Made by a program: the position numbers and the translations under genes | From: Phoma sp. XZ068 | Lineage: Eukaryota > Ascomycota > Dothideomycetes > Pleosporales > Didymellaceae | Length of the DNA stretch: 64,000 nucleotides | Assembly: GCA_004835665.1 (NCBI GenBank) | Contig: RBKR01000008.1 | Span: 434,001 to 498,000, forward strand | Direction of reading: 5' to 3' | Notes under the pieces: model-generated | What the model was told of the DNA's origin: nothing | What the model saw: only the letters and a program-made list of their open reading frames with translations | The model's database searches: none | Part shown: one piece after another, positions 1-11,209 of the stretch | Numbering within the stretch: the stretch's first letter is position 1 | Layout: every line of letters begins with the position of its first letter

Positions 1-1457
1 CACGAAGTGTACATGACGATGTGGTGTGCCAACCCTTGCCTGAGCGTGTATGCAATTGTCATACAAATAGATGTCAGACACTGCTTGGTTCCAAAGGCTT
101 CTGGAAAATCATGTTCAGAGACATGTCTGGCAAACGATTTCAGGTCAAGACAACGCCTGGCTGCAGCACAGGCCGTAGTAACATGTGACACGAAGAGCTC
201 GTGGCCAGGCACGCGGCGCAACTGATTCGTACGCCTCAAGCCGCGTTTGAGAAGCAGCAAACTTTCACGGCCACGACTCATGCCTCAGCCTCCAGGAAGG
301 AAATATCCGGCCAACGTCGCTGGGTCTCGGGCGCCCCGCAAGTGTCCTCGTACAATGTGTTTCTCCAGCGCGCTTTTGGGGCTTACTCCATGGCTTCACC
401 GGAGACCTGGTTGCACTGCTGCAGGTGTAGTAGTCAGGGCAGAGGGTTAGCAGGGTCGATGCTGGTACGAGATGGATATGATAGTCGAACTTTGACCCAG
501 AATTGGATGTTGAGATCTGAGATCTTGTCATGCAATCCGTGCCAGACGGAAAGTTTGCTATGAGACTGGCGTGCTTGAAAGCGAGACGTTCGACTCATCT
601 TGCATCGCTCGCAGCATGACTTGCACTGGAATGTCTCTGTAGGGCAGAAGTGGCCGCCCCTGAGCCCCGCTAGGTTGGGCACCTGTCATACCACCGACTT
701 AGCATTTCCGGCGATCGAGGTTCAGGGAAGGTTCAGGGCTACGGGAGCGCGCCGTCGTCCTCCTTGGCTTCCGTCCGGTTCCAGTGTTCATCACCCGCAT
801 GTCGACATGGCGTGGGAGACAATATTGGATGGGAGTGCGCGTGCCGTGCTGCTGTGCAACAGACGGAGTTGGTCGCTTACAGTGGTTCACGCTGTACCTG
901 CGACATGTGATGCAGGTAATGAACCACTCCAGGGCCCGCCCTTCAAAAAGCAGCGCTGGAACACTGTCGCGGCAATGAGATGCATGGCATCAGCCACAAG
1001 CTCCACGGTCCACGACGGGCTTGTCTTCCTTCCCAACCGAAGCGATGCCTTTAATTTTGCTCCGACAGAGTTGTCGTGGTCACGATTTAAATATTGGCTT
1101 TGGGCTCCCACCATTCCAGCGGTCTGCACGTCAATGAATCGCGCCCGTTACCTGAACGCTGTATGACATCTGCCCGCGGCTTTCAACTTTCTTTGATTAC
1201 TCCTCTGCAGACTTCTCCGCCAAACTTGTAAAAGTGCCTGCGATCCTTCCTGTCGTTCCTAAAAAGGCTGACAGTTCCCAAGCACCGGGTACATAGTCCT
1301 GCAATCACGGCGCGGCCTAAGTCCTGAGCGCGGCGATCAATCACAACGCTCATCTCCCGGGTTTGAGGCTACCATAGCACACACAGCACACGACAATATC
1401 CACCAAAGAGCCATTGCGCTGGAAGCATAGATCTCTGCGTGCGTGCGCCTGTAAAAA
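1..1457. other. left-edge region without a recognisable gene
   Basis: Several overlapping open frames occur on both strands. The longest is about 188 codons at 600-1166 on the plus strand. None gives a protein I recognise, none shows a clear splice pattern, and frames on opposite strands overlap each other. The last few hundred bases probably include the promoter and 5' leader of the epimerase-like gene that starts at 1458. Confidence 0.5.
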
Positions 1458-2791
1458 ATGTCGACCGAGGGGAAGCCAGCGGTCCTGATAATAGGTGGCC
1501 TGGGTACGTCACTTGACTGGAGATCCCCCCCGCATGCGGCTGTGATGTGAGACCTAACATTGTCACCTCAGGCTACATCGGACGAAACCTCGCAAAATAC
1601 ATCCACGACAACAGCCTCGCCTCCGAAATCCGCCTGGTTGACAAGCACCTACCCGAGCTCGCATGGCTTGCGCCCGAGTTCAAGGAAGCATGTTCGCGAG
1701 AGCGCTTCATGCAGGCTGATGCCTCGCAAGAGCGTGCGTACCCCTCCCTTCCCCTCTGGCAGCATGACTGATACTCGCAATAGGCTCATTAGCCCGCATT
1801 TTCGACCGCGAAGGCGGCAAACAATTCGACTTCGTCTTCAATTGCGGCGGCGAAACACGCTTCTCACAAGATGAGAAAGTCTACGAACTCCGCTCCCACG
1901 CCCTTTCCCTGGCCGTCGGCCGCGAAGCCGCGAAACGCAAGGTTCAGTGCTTCCAGGAGCTTAGCACAGGCATGGTGTACAAGCCCGAGTCTGCGCCGCG
2001 CAAGGAGACGGATAAGCTGAAGCCGTGGAACAACCAGGCAAAGTGGAAGCTCAAGGCCGAGGAAGACTTGGCCAAGATTGACGGGCTCAACCTGCTGATC
2101 ATGAGGGTTGCACATGTATATGGGCCGTATACAGGGAAGTTCCTCAGCACGGCGCTGTGTATGGCGAGAGTGTACCAGAGCAAGGGCAAGGAGATGCGGT
2201 GGTTGTGGAAGGAGGATTTGAAGACGAACACAGCGCACATTGACGACGTGGTACGAGCGTTATGGATAGGTGCTGAGTGGTACGTCAAGCAGGCGAAGAA
2301 GACACCAGCACCCGTCTACAACATCGTCGATCACGGAAACACTTGTAAGTTGCCACATGTTTGGCTGATGGAGACGAGCTGACATGGAGTAGCACAAGGA
2401 ACTGTTGCCAAAATCATGCACGACGTTTTCAACATCGAGACTGGCTTCCACGGCACACTGATATCGGCATTCGCGAGACTTAACATGGACCACGTGGTCG
2501 ACGAAGTCAACGATGAGACGCTGGATCCGTGGGCAGAGCTCCAGAACGCAGCTGGAATCAGCCAGTCGACTCCACTGAGCCCGTTCATGGAGAAAGAGCT
2601 GTTGAAGGACACAGATCTGAGCATGGACGGCAGTGCGTTCGAGAAGGAGACAGGGTTCAAGTAAGTTTTCTGACCCGAAACCGTACGACTCCAGTACTGA
2701 CAAGGATTGCAGGTACACCCACGAGAGGCTCACAAAAGCAGGCGTCGAAGAGGTAATCGAAAGCTACAAGAGACAAGGCTGGTGGCCGTAG
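1458..2791 (+). CDS. NAD(P)-dependent epimerase/dehydratase family protein (extended SDR-like)
   Basis: Five exons: 1458-1503, 1572-1733, 1784-2344, 2393-2660 and 2713-2791, giving about 371 residues. All introns are GT-AG, 48-68 bp, and keep frame. The N-terminus carries a Rossmann nucleotide-binding motif, IIGGLGYIG (about residues 10-18), followed by a strand ending in an acidic residue (RLVDKH), as in NAD-binding extended SDRs. Further on are a conserved-looking HVYGPYTGKF stretch and a TAHIDDVV segment typical of the sugar-nucleotide epimerase fold. The C-terminus ends in RQGWWP. No signal peptide is seen, so the protein is probably cytosolic. I do not see a clear YxxxK catalytic pair, so the substrate and even enzymatic activity are uncertain. 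The start is the only ATG giving the complete Rossmann motif, and the first intron lies inside that motif. Confidence 0.85.
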
Positions 2792-3468
2792 TCCGCCACT
2801 CACCCGCAACCCCTCCCTCATCTCTGGAACGATCGATACCCAACTCTTTCACCATCACGACGCTTTCACGGCCGATTCTCGCATGATCATACCTCTTTCG
2901 CCTCCGACTCTGTTTGCATCGCCTCACTATGGCTACGGCAAGCAACGCATTGCATGTCCTGCATCTTTTTGAGTCTAACCTTGCACGTTGCTACTGTGTA
3001 TAATAGTTTTGCACCTCTTTTAATCGAGCTGTCTCCATGGCGGTATCTCTAGTTTCTACACTCGCTTTGTAATCGTTCGCGTTTCCGTTGTTGGTTTGGT
3101 TTCGCATGTCTGGCTTGAGATTACATACCCCAAATCAAGCATTCGTATCTTACTATTTGCATTTTTGACGCTGTATGTAACGATAATGCACAGTGATTAT
3201 GAGTAAAGGCGAGGGTTTAGTACTTGAACCCCGGGTCTCTCATGGGGCACAGGGGCTGGCCGGGTGTTTCCAGGTTTGATCTTGTGTACTTGCTGGCATT
3301 GTGCACACATAGTTACTGACCCTACTATACTTATGATATAGTACTTAGGGGCTAACCGGGTGTTTCCAGTCTTTTATACCCTAACATACCTCTACTTCCC
3401 TAATACCTAGACGCTCTTCTCTCCTTGCTAACTTAATGCCTTTGTTCTACTGGCTCCTCTTCGGTCTT
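2792..3468. other. spacer downstream of the epimerase-like gene
   Basis: This holds the presumed 3' UTR of the epimerase-like gene, T-rich near 2960-3020, and no convincing open frame. A 22-bp direct repeat with two mismatches lies at 3252-3273 and 3348-3369 and is listed separately. Confidence 0.5.
3252..3369. repeat. short direct repeat pair, 22 bp, 96-bp period
   Basis: Copies at 3252-3273 and 3348-3369 match at 20 of 22 positions and share the core CCGGGTGTTTCCAG. The only differences are GG in the first copy against AA in the second. A TAGTACTT string precedes each copy at different distances. The pair lies between a gene and a pseudogene and may be the remains of a duplicated or inserted sequence. 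Confidence 0.6.
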
Positions 3469-4053
3469 CTACGGATAATACGCGACCATAATTGGTGTAT
3501 GACCGTACAATCGTCTCTTCTGCGCAGCCAACCCTTCCGACACATAGGGACCGAGTAGCTTACTCTCATCGTCTGATCAACGCAGATATCCCATGTCGTC
3601 CCGACTCGCCGTGTACCACTCGTGGTTCCGAATCTTGACACGGCTCAACCCAAGCCCACAGTATATCTGCCTCAAGCGTTTCCGGTCGTGGAACAGGACC
3701 ACTCTGCTTTCCAAGACCATCCAGTCATACACCATCGTCCGAAGCTCCGCTGGCAGCCTACCCTCTATATCGATACACACCCGACGGATCTGCATTTCAG
3801 CCAGTGTCAACGTGATCTTCTCGCATCGACGTGCCAGTACGTCCTGTCTGTCCCTCAGACCCTGCACATGTAGTTTATGGAACGATACTGGCGGTTCCCA
3901 ACGACGACTGCGGAGGTGCAAGTCTAAGTCCAGCATCTCGCCTCCAACGTTTAGTAGTTGGACATTGTGTTATTGCAGAACAACCCGACCATAACCTCCA
4001 ACGCCTGCAGCATATCCAAATAAGCAGCCTCGAGCTGCTCTGATGATTCGCCC
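3469..4053 (-). pseudogene. broken F-box/2EXR-like gene
   Basis: Coding-like sequence on the minus strand is interrupted at least twice. Reading from 4053, a helix-like segment (QLEAAYLDMLQALEVMVG) runs to a TAA near 3955. A different frame opens at once with the LDLDLHLRSRRW segment, so a frameshift or a lost intron separates them. The second frame contains LPAELRTMVYDWM (around 3740), which resembles the start of fungal F-box/2EXR-type proteins (LPxELRxMVYxxM). It is then cut by an in-frame TGA at 3577-3579. The same frame continues for 35 coding-like codons to a TAG at 3469-3471. A GTGTAG that could be an intron acceptor precedes the first segment. The family assignment rests on one motif and is tentative. 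It could instead be a live gene with unusual introns, but I find no GT-AG pair that removes the TGA. Confidence 0.5.
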
Positions 4054-4539
4054 TACACTTAGAACGACGCAGTATTACCCATTCTCTGGCATACTGTTCT
4101 GTGCAAATATCAATTTCGCTGTCCTTTCAATTGCCCATGACTTACACCCAGTCTAGATGTCTGATAACCAATCCATAAACTGAACTTAAGCAAGCTTTAC
4201 CACCCGTCCATAGCTTGATGACCTGCAGATTTTATGGTCATCTCACCAGAAGCACACGCAATATCCGTCTTGATCCATTTGTCCTCTGCTGACCAATCTA
4301 CCTCGTCCGCATTTGCCAGGGTAACGACTGCGAGATGAGGGTCCTGTTAAGTACAGTTATCGCAGTCAGCATATAGTGGTGCCTGAAACCGACATCGCAG
4401 GTCCAACTTTCGACGTCATAGTGTCTGCTAAGTAGCTGGCACTTTACCTACCTCGCTGTCTGAGGCGAAGCGCACTTGCTTCAATGTGTCAAGCAGGGTG
4501 GAGATTCTGTCCGTGGCACATCCATATCAGAACTCGAGC

Positions 4540-4941
4540 CTAAGCATTACAGCCCGCGGGGGCCCAGTGAATGTATAATATATCCTGATCTATGCGTACG
4601 ACGAAGGCCGGCTTACGTTCAGGTTGAAGAGTGAAGCGGTTGGCGGCGGAAGACTTCGGACGAGATCTACGCAGGCCAAGGGCCAATGAAGTACATTGGA
4701 GCTCGGGACTTCTACTTTCACCGCCGCTTTCATTGACGCTGTCATGGGGCTGTAGGTCGAAGTCACAAGCTTTAGAGGTAGAGCAGCGGAGGTACTTGAG
4801 AAACTCCTCAGAAGGTTTTCTGACCGTTGGCTGGGTAACAATTCTACGATCCCCAGGGAGCTTGTTACAGGTCAGTGTGGGCGTGATTCTGCAAAGCCAA
4901 TCAATTCGATGACTGTCACCTAGTGCAGGATTCGGTGTCAC
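4540..4941 (-). other. unassigned open frame beside the tandem repeats
   Basis: A frame of about 133 codons starts at a non-ATG codon and ends in FVVRIDQDILYIHWAP plus five residues. A second minus-strand frame (4590-4841) overlaps it. I do not recognise the product. Its closeness to the pseudogene at 3469-4053 and the decayed repeats suggests another gene relic. It may equally be chance. Confidence 0.2.
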
Positions 4942-5345
4942 TTTGTGAACTTCTTGGCTGCGATCGACAGCTATTGTAAACTACCGCATTAAGTAGCTTA
5001 AATGCCTCCACGCACCCGCCATTCAGGTTTATATGTCTTCTGAGGTTGCCTTGTCCAATCCAATCAAAGAGGGAGGCCTAGTGCAGGACGCAGTGTCACG
5101 GTTCCTTTTTCCTTGGCTGCAGTCGACAGCTGTTGTAGACTAACCCATTAGATAGCTTAAACGCTTTCACGCACCCGTCGTTCAGGTCTACCCGTGCTTT
5201 GAGGTTGCGGTCAATCCTGAGCATAGTACAGGATGCTGTGTTATGGACTAGCTATCGACAGTAATTGTGACCTACTCCATTGGGAAATCTAATGGCTTTA
5301 CACACTTGTCGTCCGACACTGCTATGCATTCTTGTGTACCGTTAC
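4921..5345. repeat. three decayed tandem repeats, about 145-158 bp each
   Basis: Copies start at 4921, 5079 and 5224. Each begins TAGT(G/A)CAGGAT/C, followed after about 50 bp by TCGACAG and a TTGTA/TTGTG string, then a CATTA/CATTG string, then (in copies 1 and 2) CACGCACCCG, TTCAGGT and finally TGAGGTTGC. The third copy is more diverged and ends early. Many differences are C/T or G/A transitions. I see no open frame conserved across copies. The second and third copies extend into the spacer before the GH17 gene. Confidence 0.7.
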
Positions 5346-6718
5346 GACCTCAGGAGACTTGTAAGTGCTCAAAGATGCAGAATTCTTCAAGAAGATATCA
5401 AATGGACTGCGCTGGTGCTGCTATTATTTGCAATGGGCCTTGCGAAGCGACGTTATGCAAACAATTTGCCAGGTGATAATCTCAGTCCTCACTGACCTTT
5501 CGACCTTCACACCACATACATTGTCACTATGACCTCACCTCTCTCTCTCCTTTCGGCACTGACGACGCAGTTACACGCAACGCCTATGCGTAGGTAAATT
5601 TGCACGGATGTGTGGCGCGGTCATAATCCAACTCATTACTCCGCCTCAACAGCGCGGAGTTTCTTCTCTAGGCCACATGACCGCATCATAGAACCTACGC
5701 TCAATTTCTGAGCCACGATAATTTTGATTTTATCGGGCAAACTCTAGACCAAGAGGTGGGTGCTCAGTGTAATGACACCAGGCGGGTCCCCATGATCGTG
5801 TAGTGCGTCGCGCACAAGGATCGGATGACTGATCAATCAACCTTCACGGGTTTGGATATTAGTTATCGCCACATCACTAGCGTGTCCGCTGGAGCTTCGG
5901 TAATACTGTGCTGGCAGCAAGTCTGTACACAGGCCCTTACTTTTTGGGGAACGGCGGCACTCTTCCGCCGGCTGAAGAACCTGGGGGCCATGACGAACCT
6001 ATTCGCCGTGGCTTGTGGGGACCATCATCTCGACAGTCATATTTACACATAGGACGACAAAGACGGGATATCCACTCGCAAAGTGATTGTGTTAGGGTGG
6101 CACGTCCACAGAATCAGCTGCTTACTTTGTCGGATATCATATGGATCCATCACGTTTTTCCGTTTCAAGCTCGCCTTGATGGAGATCTTGGAAGAAGAAA
6201 AGAAATTTGTGTTCATCTCCAATCTAACAGTCCGGTTTCTTTTAACTCGTATTACCATGTGCCGCTGCGCCCAAGATTTAAGGAACAACCATGCACGTCA
6301 AAACCCACAGTATACACAGTACATACAAATCTCTCAAAACCTCTCAACACAATAAATCCACATCCGATCTGAAGGATCACAGTACGTCAGAGCTAGATGA
6401 ATATGAGCAGCGTCAATCTACAGTTTTGGAAGCACAGACAGTCATTGCGGAGATTGATATCATAATAAGATTATGAAATTACACACTAAAATATACCGCG
6501 ACCCGGCGCTAAACTATCGACCAGGGTGGCCATCAAGAAGGGATATTCGAACCATACACAAGCGTAAATACGTAAAACGTGGTGAACATGTTGATGTGAG
6601 AGCGCTCTACGGACCATCTTACAGGAGCAGATCAGAGAGAAATGTTCACCACTCTTCATCCAGTCCTTTGACCATGCTTCTTCGGATCTGAAGTCAGCAA
6701 CTTTGAAGAAGACGCCTT
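5346..6718. other. gene-poor spacer downstream of the GH17 gene
   Basis: Only short, mutually overlapping frames occur here (at most about 154 codons, at 5908-6372), none resembling a known protein. The part near 6300-6500 is A/T-rich. The last stretch before 6719 is the 3' flank of the minus-strand glucanase gene. Confidence 0.5.
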
Positions 6719-8165
6719 TTACGCAAGGGCGTCAATGCAGCCAAAGTGCTGCTCAACACCGAGCGCACCAGGGTGCTTCCATGGGTCATCCTTGAAGCTG
6801 AACAGACACGCCTCAGAACCAACCTTCTCAATGATCTTCTTCATAGCCTCCTTCTGCTCAGCAACACCAGCAACAGCCTTGCCGTTGTTGTTACCCGCGC
6901 TGGGCCAGCCAATCTCTGAGATGTACTTGCCCTTGGCAGCAGCCTCGGGGCACACCTTAGCAGCCTGCTCGAGCTGCTGTGCAGCAAAGTCACCGGCCAT
7001 GTCGGGCGAGATGGAGGCAGTGAAGTAAGGGTGAACTTGCACGGTGAAAACATCGATGTGGTCGCACAGCGCGGCGCCCTTCTCTTCCCAAGTACCGACG
7101 GGCTCGGTGGTGGTGATAGCAATGTCCTTGGGGAAGCCAGCGCCGTGGAGCTGCTCGCGGACGTAGTCGATGTAGGAGGCGAGCTCAGCGGGTGCGCAGT
7201 TGTTGTTGAACATGCACTCGTTTCCGACAATGACCATGGCGACGCCGTCCTTGGGCGCGTTCTTCTTGATGTCGTCGAGTTGGTCGTTGGCGTACTGGGA
7301 GAAGGGGCCCTTGCCGCCGCTGCCGCCGGCTTCGAGGAATATACCGTAGATGATCTTCAGGCCGTGCTCCTGGCACGCAGGAACGACGTACTCGAAGACA
7401 CCGCAGTCGGTGCTGTAAGAGCGGATGGTGGTGAAGCCGAGGTCAGCGATGATCTTGATATCGGATTTGATGTCGGCCTCGGTCTTGCAGTTGCCATCAG
7501 GGGCGTAAGGAGTGTAGGTCATAGCCCACTTGTTGCCATTTGTGACGATGCGGCCGCCAGAGCTGTAGCTGCCGGTAGGCTTGGGCTTCTCAGCGGCCTT
7601 GGAGCTGCTAGGAGCTGGCTTAGGAGTGGCAGGCTTCGAAGGCTGAGGGACCACTTTCGAGGACTCAGGAACAGCAGGCTTGGTGGGGTACTCAGAAACC
7701 ACTGGCTTGGAGGGCGCAGGAACGGCAGGCTTAGAGACCTCTGGAACAGCCGGCTTGGTGGGGTAGGCTGGCTTAGAAGCCTCAGGTGTCTTGGTGGAGA
7801 TCACAATAGGCGTGTAGATGGAGCTTGATTTCTTTCCCTCGGTGCACGAGGTTGAGGTTACTGCCGCAGGAGTAGAGTGCTCGTAGACTGCAGTGGTGTT
7901 GGGCACAATTGAAGGCACTGGAATATGTTAGTCGTTCACGCTACCCAAGGCAGTCCTTCTCTGCTCAAATCGCAGTAGACCAACGTTCGCTGTTAAGGTC
8001 TGGTTACATACGGGCGTGAACATAGACGGTTGTGTAGACCGTGCAGATTTCGTCCTTAACGGGCTCGTATGCGCCACGGCGCATGTGGAACCCAGCGTGG
8101 TTCTTGTGCTCGAAAGCAGCAACAGACGCGACAAGCGCTGAAGCAGCGACGATGGAGGCCTTCAT
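6719..8165 (-). CDS. btgE: secreted GH17 glucan endo-1,3-beta-glucosidase (BtgE-like)
   Basis: Two exons: about 8165-8012 and 7917-6719, with a 94-bp GT-AG intron; about 450 residues. The protein opens with a signal peptide (MKASIVAASALVASVAAF) and a short region ending in CTVYTTVYVH. A Pro/Ser/Lys/Thr-rich linker (about residues 80-165) holds repeated YPTKPAVPE-type units. The C-terminal GH17 domain has IVGNECMF, carrying the likely acid/base Glu, and YISEIGWPS, carrying the likely nucleophile Glu. GH17 enzymes cut or remodel cell-wall beta-1,3-glucan, and the signal peptide plus linker fits a wall-associated BtgE-type enzyme. The symbol is by family resemblance. The exon-1 end may be off by one base. 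A wall-remodelling role during growth is inferred. Confidence 0.9.
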
Positions 8166-9682
8166 CTTGACGGATGTAGTTTTTGTGTGTATATCCGCTG
8201 AAAGAGTGAAGCGGTGTGGCTGTAAACGAGTGACTGGGCGCGGAGGCCGTTAAACTTTGCTCACGAGGCTGTTGATGCGTACGAAGCCTTGCGTAGGAAG
8301 CAAAGCAAGCACGCAACCGGGGAACAGAGGCCTTTTGACGGACTTGCCATGATCCCGTGGGCAAGGTTGGCGCCATGGATCGAAGGCGATAGGATAGGGG
8401 TCCCTGAGATTAAACCTGGAAGATGCAGGTACACAAGCGGTAAAACGTCGTTATTGGAGCACTAGGGAATCCAAACTACGGCGCAGTGAGCCACGATGTG
8501 CAGCACGCCGGCGCGTTTGGGAGATGAGGCCTGGGGTAAGATGACCAGATCGTTCCTTCGGCTGAGGCCCGGAACTAGTTATGGTTAGTGCGCAATTTCC
8601 CCTGACAAGGCTAGCAACCTGCACACCACTGCCACAGCAACAATTGCGCGTGACCGACATGAACGTGTATCCTAACATGCACCGGATTACCTGAACCTTG
8701 AGATAATGTTGTCGCGATTACAGCAAATATGGTGTATACGACGTGGTCAACCGGTATCAAATGATCATTTCATCTGGCGACATGTCCGTCAGCAGCCGAA
8801 ATGACATCCTGGGCCAAAAAACTAACGGCTAATCTTGTACCAACAGTTCTGGTCACTGCATTGCCGAGATGCAGGTACAAGGCGGCTCGTGCACCGCAGC
8901 CTTGCACGCTAGCATGACTATAATTGGTCAGCGATCTATCGTTTGAAGACGCGGATCGCTTGCTGGTTCCGTAAAGTGGGCGACTAGCTGGCATACTTAA
9001 TATGCTGTATGACCGTCGTGGGGCGCGCAATCAAGAGGAGTGAGATTTTACATTTAATACGCGAGCATGTTGAGGCATGTCGGGCATGTTTGGACTTGCG
9101 CGAGGAAAAAGAATCGACATCCTAATTGATGGTATATTTGCGTGCAACAGACCAGTCAAGCACAGTGTCGTGGTGAGGAGGCGTTATCGTGGAGGGATGG
9201 TTGCTGCCGAGCGATAATTGTCTTGGAAGCTTGGTCGCGTTGGCTGGGTGTGCCGCGACGATCTTACTTTGTTGTGATCAGGAATGGCACGCGAACAGGT
9301 CCATGATTCGTAGCTGCAAACTTCCGTTGCTGGCTACTGTCATCTGGCGTGTCTCCGCTCAGTGTTGAGGTTGCGATGAAATTTGGGAAGTTCAAGGCCG
9401 GGGGAGGCGTTGATCTCGCCCAGTAGTGGTGCAGCTTGCCGCTGGTGACATGTCACGCGCACACATTGTAACAAATCGCAGTGTATTGAAGGCTTGTTTA
9501 AGAAACGTTGTGATGATCATTCGTTCTGGAGGATACTACCTGCGATCCGCTCTTACAGATCTCCTGCAACTAGTCATTTCGCTTCTCAAGCTCAGAATAT
9601 CGACCACGGTCCAAATTGCTTTCAAGTGAGGAGAGCTAATTGGACAAACTTGCAAGCGCTTAAGACACATCTGACATATTTT
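8166..9682. other. spacer between GH17 and lipase genes
   Basis: This covers the promoter side of the GH17 gene (minus strand, just above 8165) and the 3' side of the lipase-like gene. Open frames are short (at most about 106 codons) and I recognise none. No repeat or RNA gene was seen. Confidence 0.5.
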
Positions 9683-11050
9683 TCAATCACCGCCCATTCC
9701 GGAGTAGAAGGCACCAGTATTTCTGAACCGAGTCGTGGCAGGCTCGACAGTCTTGATCGCGCAGCCCTCTGGAACCTCAACTCCATCAAACCTATCTTTG
9801 ATCCATCTCAAAAAATCAAACTGTGGTACCTGAGCTGCCACATTGTGGTCGGCATCTGGGTACAGCATCAGTGTGGCGCTAGACTTGGGAAACGCATCGC
9901 ATGTTTGGTTGAAATCCCACACCGTGTTGTTGGCGTACGTGAGTGGATCAGTGATACCTTGTACAACCAACATGGGTGCCGCCAAAGCATGTGGGCCAGC
10001 GCCGTTATAGCGCTTCTGCCAGTCGACCACGACAGGATGTACCAGCCAGCTCATGTCCCTGAACAATTCGTCCTCGGTGAGGTTTGAAAACAAGGCTCGT
10101 CCGACGAGCAGACAGCCCTGATCCATGAGAGATATGCGACCAAGGACCATATCGGTAACATAGTCCTCCACTCGGATTTGGTCTGGGAATAGAAGCGCAA
10201 GCGATTGCAGAAATAGGACAGAAACAGCGTCGCCGATTGGTCCACCCGCAGCACGACGAACAGACTCTGGGATGAGGTCCAATGGACGCAGGGCTGGTGA
10301 ATTCGCCACTGCACCAAGAAATTTGCCGGCCTTGAGAAGTTCGTCTTGATCTGGCATGGCTAATCGTTCGTTGGTGCGCCACGCTGTCATTCCACCCTCA
10401 CTGTGTCCTATGACAACCCACTCTTCCGAAAGGAGTTCACCTATGACCTTACGAGCAGCAATGAGACCATAGGCGACGTCTGCAGCGTGCAAGTAGCCTG
10501 CTTCGTACATGAAACCTTGCGGTATGTCTGATCCTTGCCCAGCGTAGTCAGGAGCAATGACTGCATACCCGGCTGTTGCCAGAGCGTACGGACCCTGCCA
10601 CTCATAATATAGATCCTTGTGGTTCGAAGGCGCGCAGTTGCGGATCCGTCCAGCTGTTCCGTGAGCCCATACCGCAGTATTGAAAGGCTTGTCGGGATCA
10701 GGCTTGTTGTAAGGGAGCAGAACGAAGGCACTGGCTGGGATTGGCTTTCGATCGATGTCCTCTGTCATGTAGAGAAACCTGGATATAGACATCCCAGCAG
10801 GGGGTGTGAAGGCTGTGTTGACGATCTCTCGTGACAAGTCTTCCCAACGCAATAGGTCTCCAGGCTTCGCTCCAGTGGCATTTGCGGGAGTGCTATAGAA
10901 CGTTTCTGAGGTCACATTTTTGGAGACCCAAGAAGCAGCTTCGATAGCTTGGAACTGACCGAAGGCAGTCTGGCAGGCTATGTCACATGCCTCCTGAGCG
11001 TTGCTGAAGATCGCAGACAAGGAAAAGAGAAGTAGTGATTGAGCCCTCAT
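9683..11050 (-). CDS. secreted lipase-like alpha/beta hydrolase
   Basis: A single-exon gene of 455 residues. It begins with a signal peptide (MRAQSLLLFSLSAIFSNAQ), and four N-glycosylation-type NxS/T sites lie near the start and in the body. The nucleophile elbow is GHSEGG (about residues 210-215). An AVWAHGTAG segment could form the oxyanion region, and DADHNVAA near the C-terminus supplies the likely catalytic His. The layout matches fungal secretory lipases (LIP family), which hydrolyse extracellular esters; the true substrate is unknown. The open frame extends 53 codons further upstream to 11209. I chose the ATG at 11050 because it starts the signal peptide and because a TATAAA at 11133-11138 would otherwise lie inside the coding region. 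Confidence 0.85.
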   Translation of the reverse strand: MRAQSLLLFSLSAIFSNAQEACDIACQTAFGQFQAIEAASWVSKNVTSETFYSTPANATGAKPGDLLRWEDLSREIVNTAFTPPAGMSISRFLYMTEDIDRKPIPASAFVLLPYNKPDPDKPFNTAVWAHGTAGRIRNCAPSNHKDLYYEWQGPYALATAGYAVIAPDYAGQGSDIPQGFMYEAGYLHAADVAYGLIAARKVIGELLSEEWVVIGHSEGGMTAWRTNERLAMPDQDELLKAGKFLGAVANSPALRPLDLIPESVRRAAGGPIGDAVSVLFLQSLALLFPDQIRVEDYVTDMVLGRISLMDQGCLLVGRALFSNLTEDELFRDMSWLVHPVVVDWQKRYNGAGPHALAAPMLVVQGITDPLTYANNTVWDFNQTCDAFPKSSATLMLYPDADHNVAAQVPQFDFLRWIKDRFDGVEVPEGCAIKTVEPATTRFRNTGAFYSGMGGD

Positions 11051-11132
11051 CTTGAAGAATCTACTTGGAACAGAAAGTAAGGAAGACCAGTTCGAAGTTG
11101 ATGGTAAGAAGTTGAGGGAGCTCCAGAACGCT

Positions 11133-11138
11133 TTATAC
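11133..11138 (-). promoter_or_regulatory. TATA box of the lipase-like gene
   Basis: TATAAA reads on the minus strand about 85 bp upstream of the chosen ATG at 11050. Its position supports the downstream start and argues against the 53-codon N-terminal extension of the open frame. Confidence 0.5.
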
Positions 11139-11209
11139 ACCGTCGACCTGGCATGACCCCACCCTTGGCTTACTATCTCATATGCAGCATCAAACTTGAG
11201 GCCGTCCAT

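Noticed and set aside
6535..6610. tRNA-like B-box string (GGTTCGAAT on the minus strand)
   Set aside because: No matching A-box or acceptor stem could be paired, so it is chance.
7031..7828. 265-codon plus-strand frame across the GH17 gene
   Set aside because: Antisense to the conserved catalytic domain; no motif of its own.
11051..11209. 53-codon N-terminal extension of the lipase-like gene
   Set aside because: It would precede the signal peptide and includes the TATA box.
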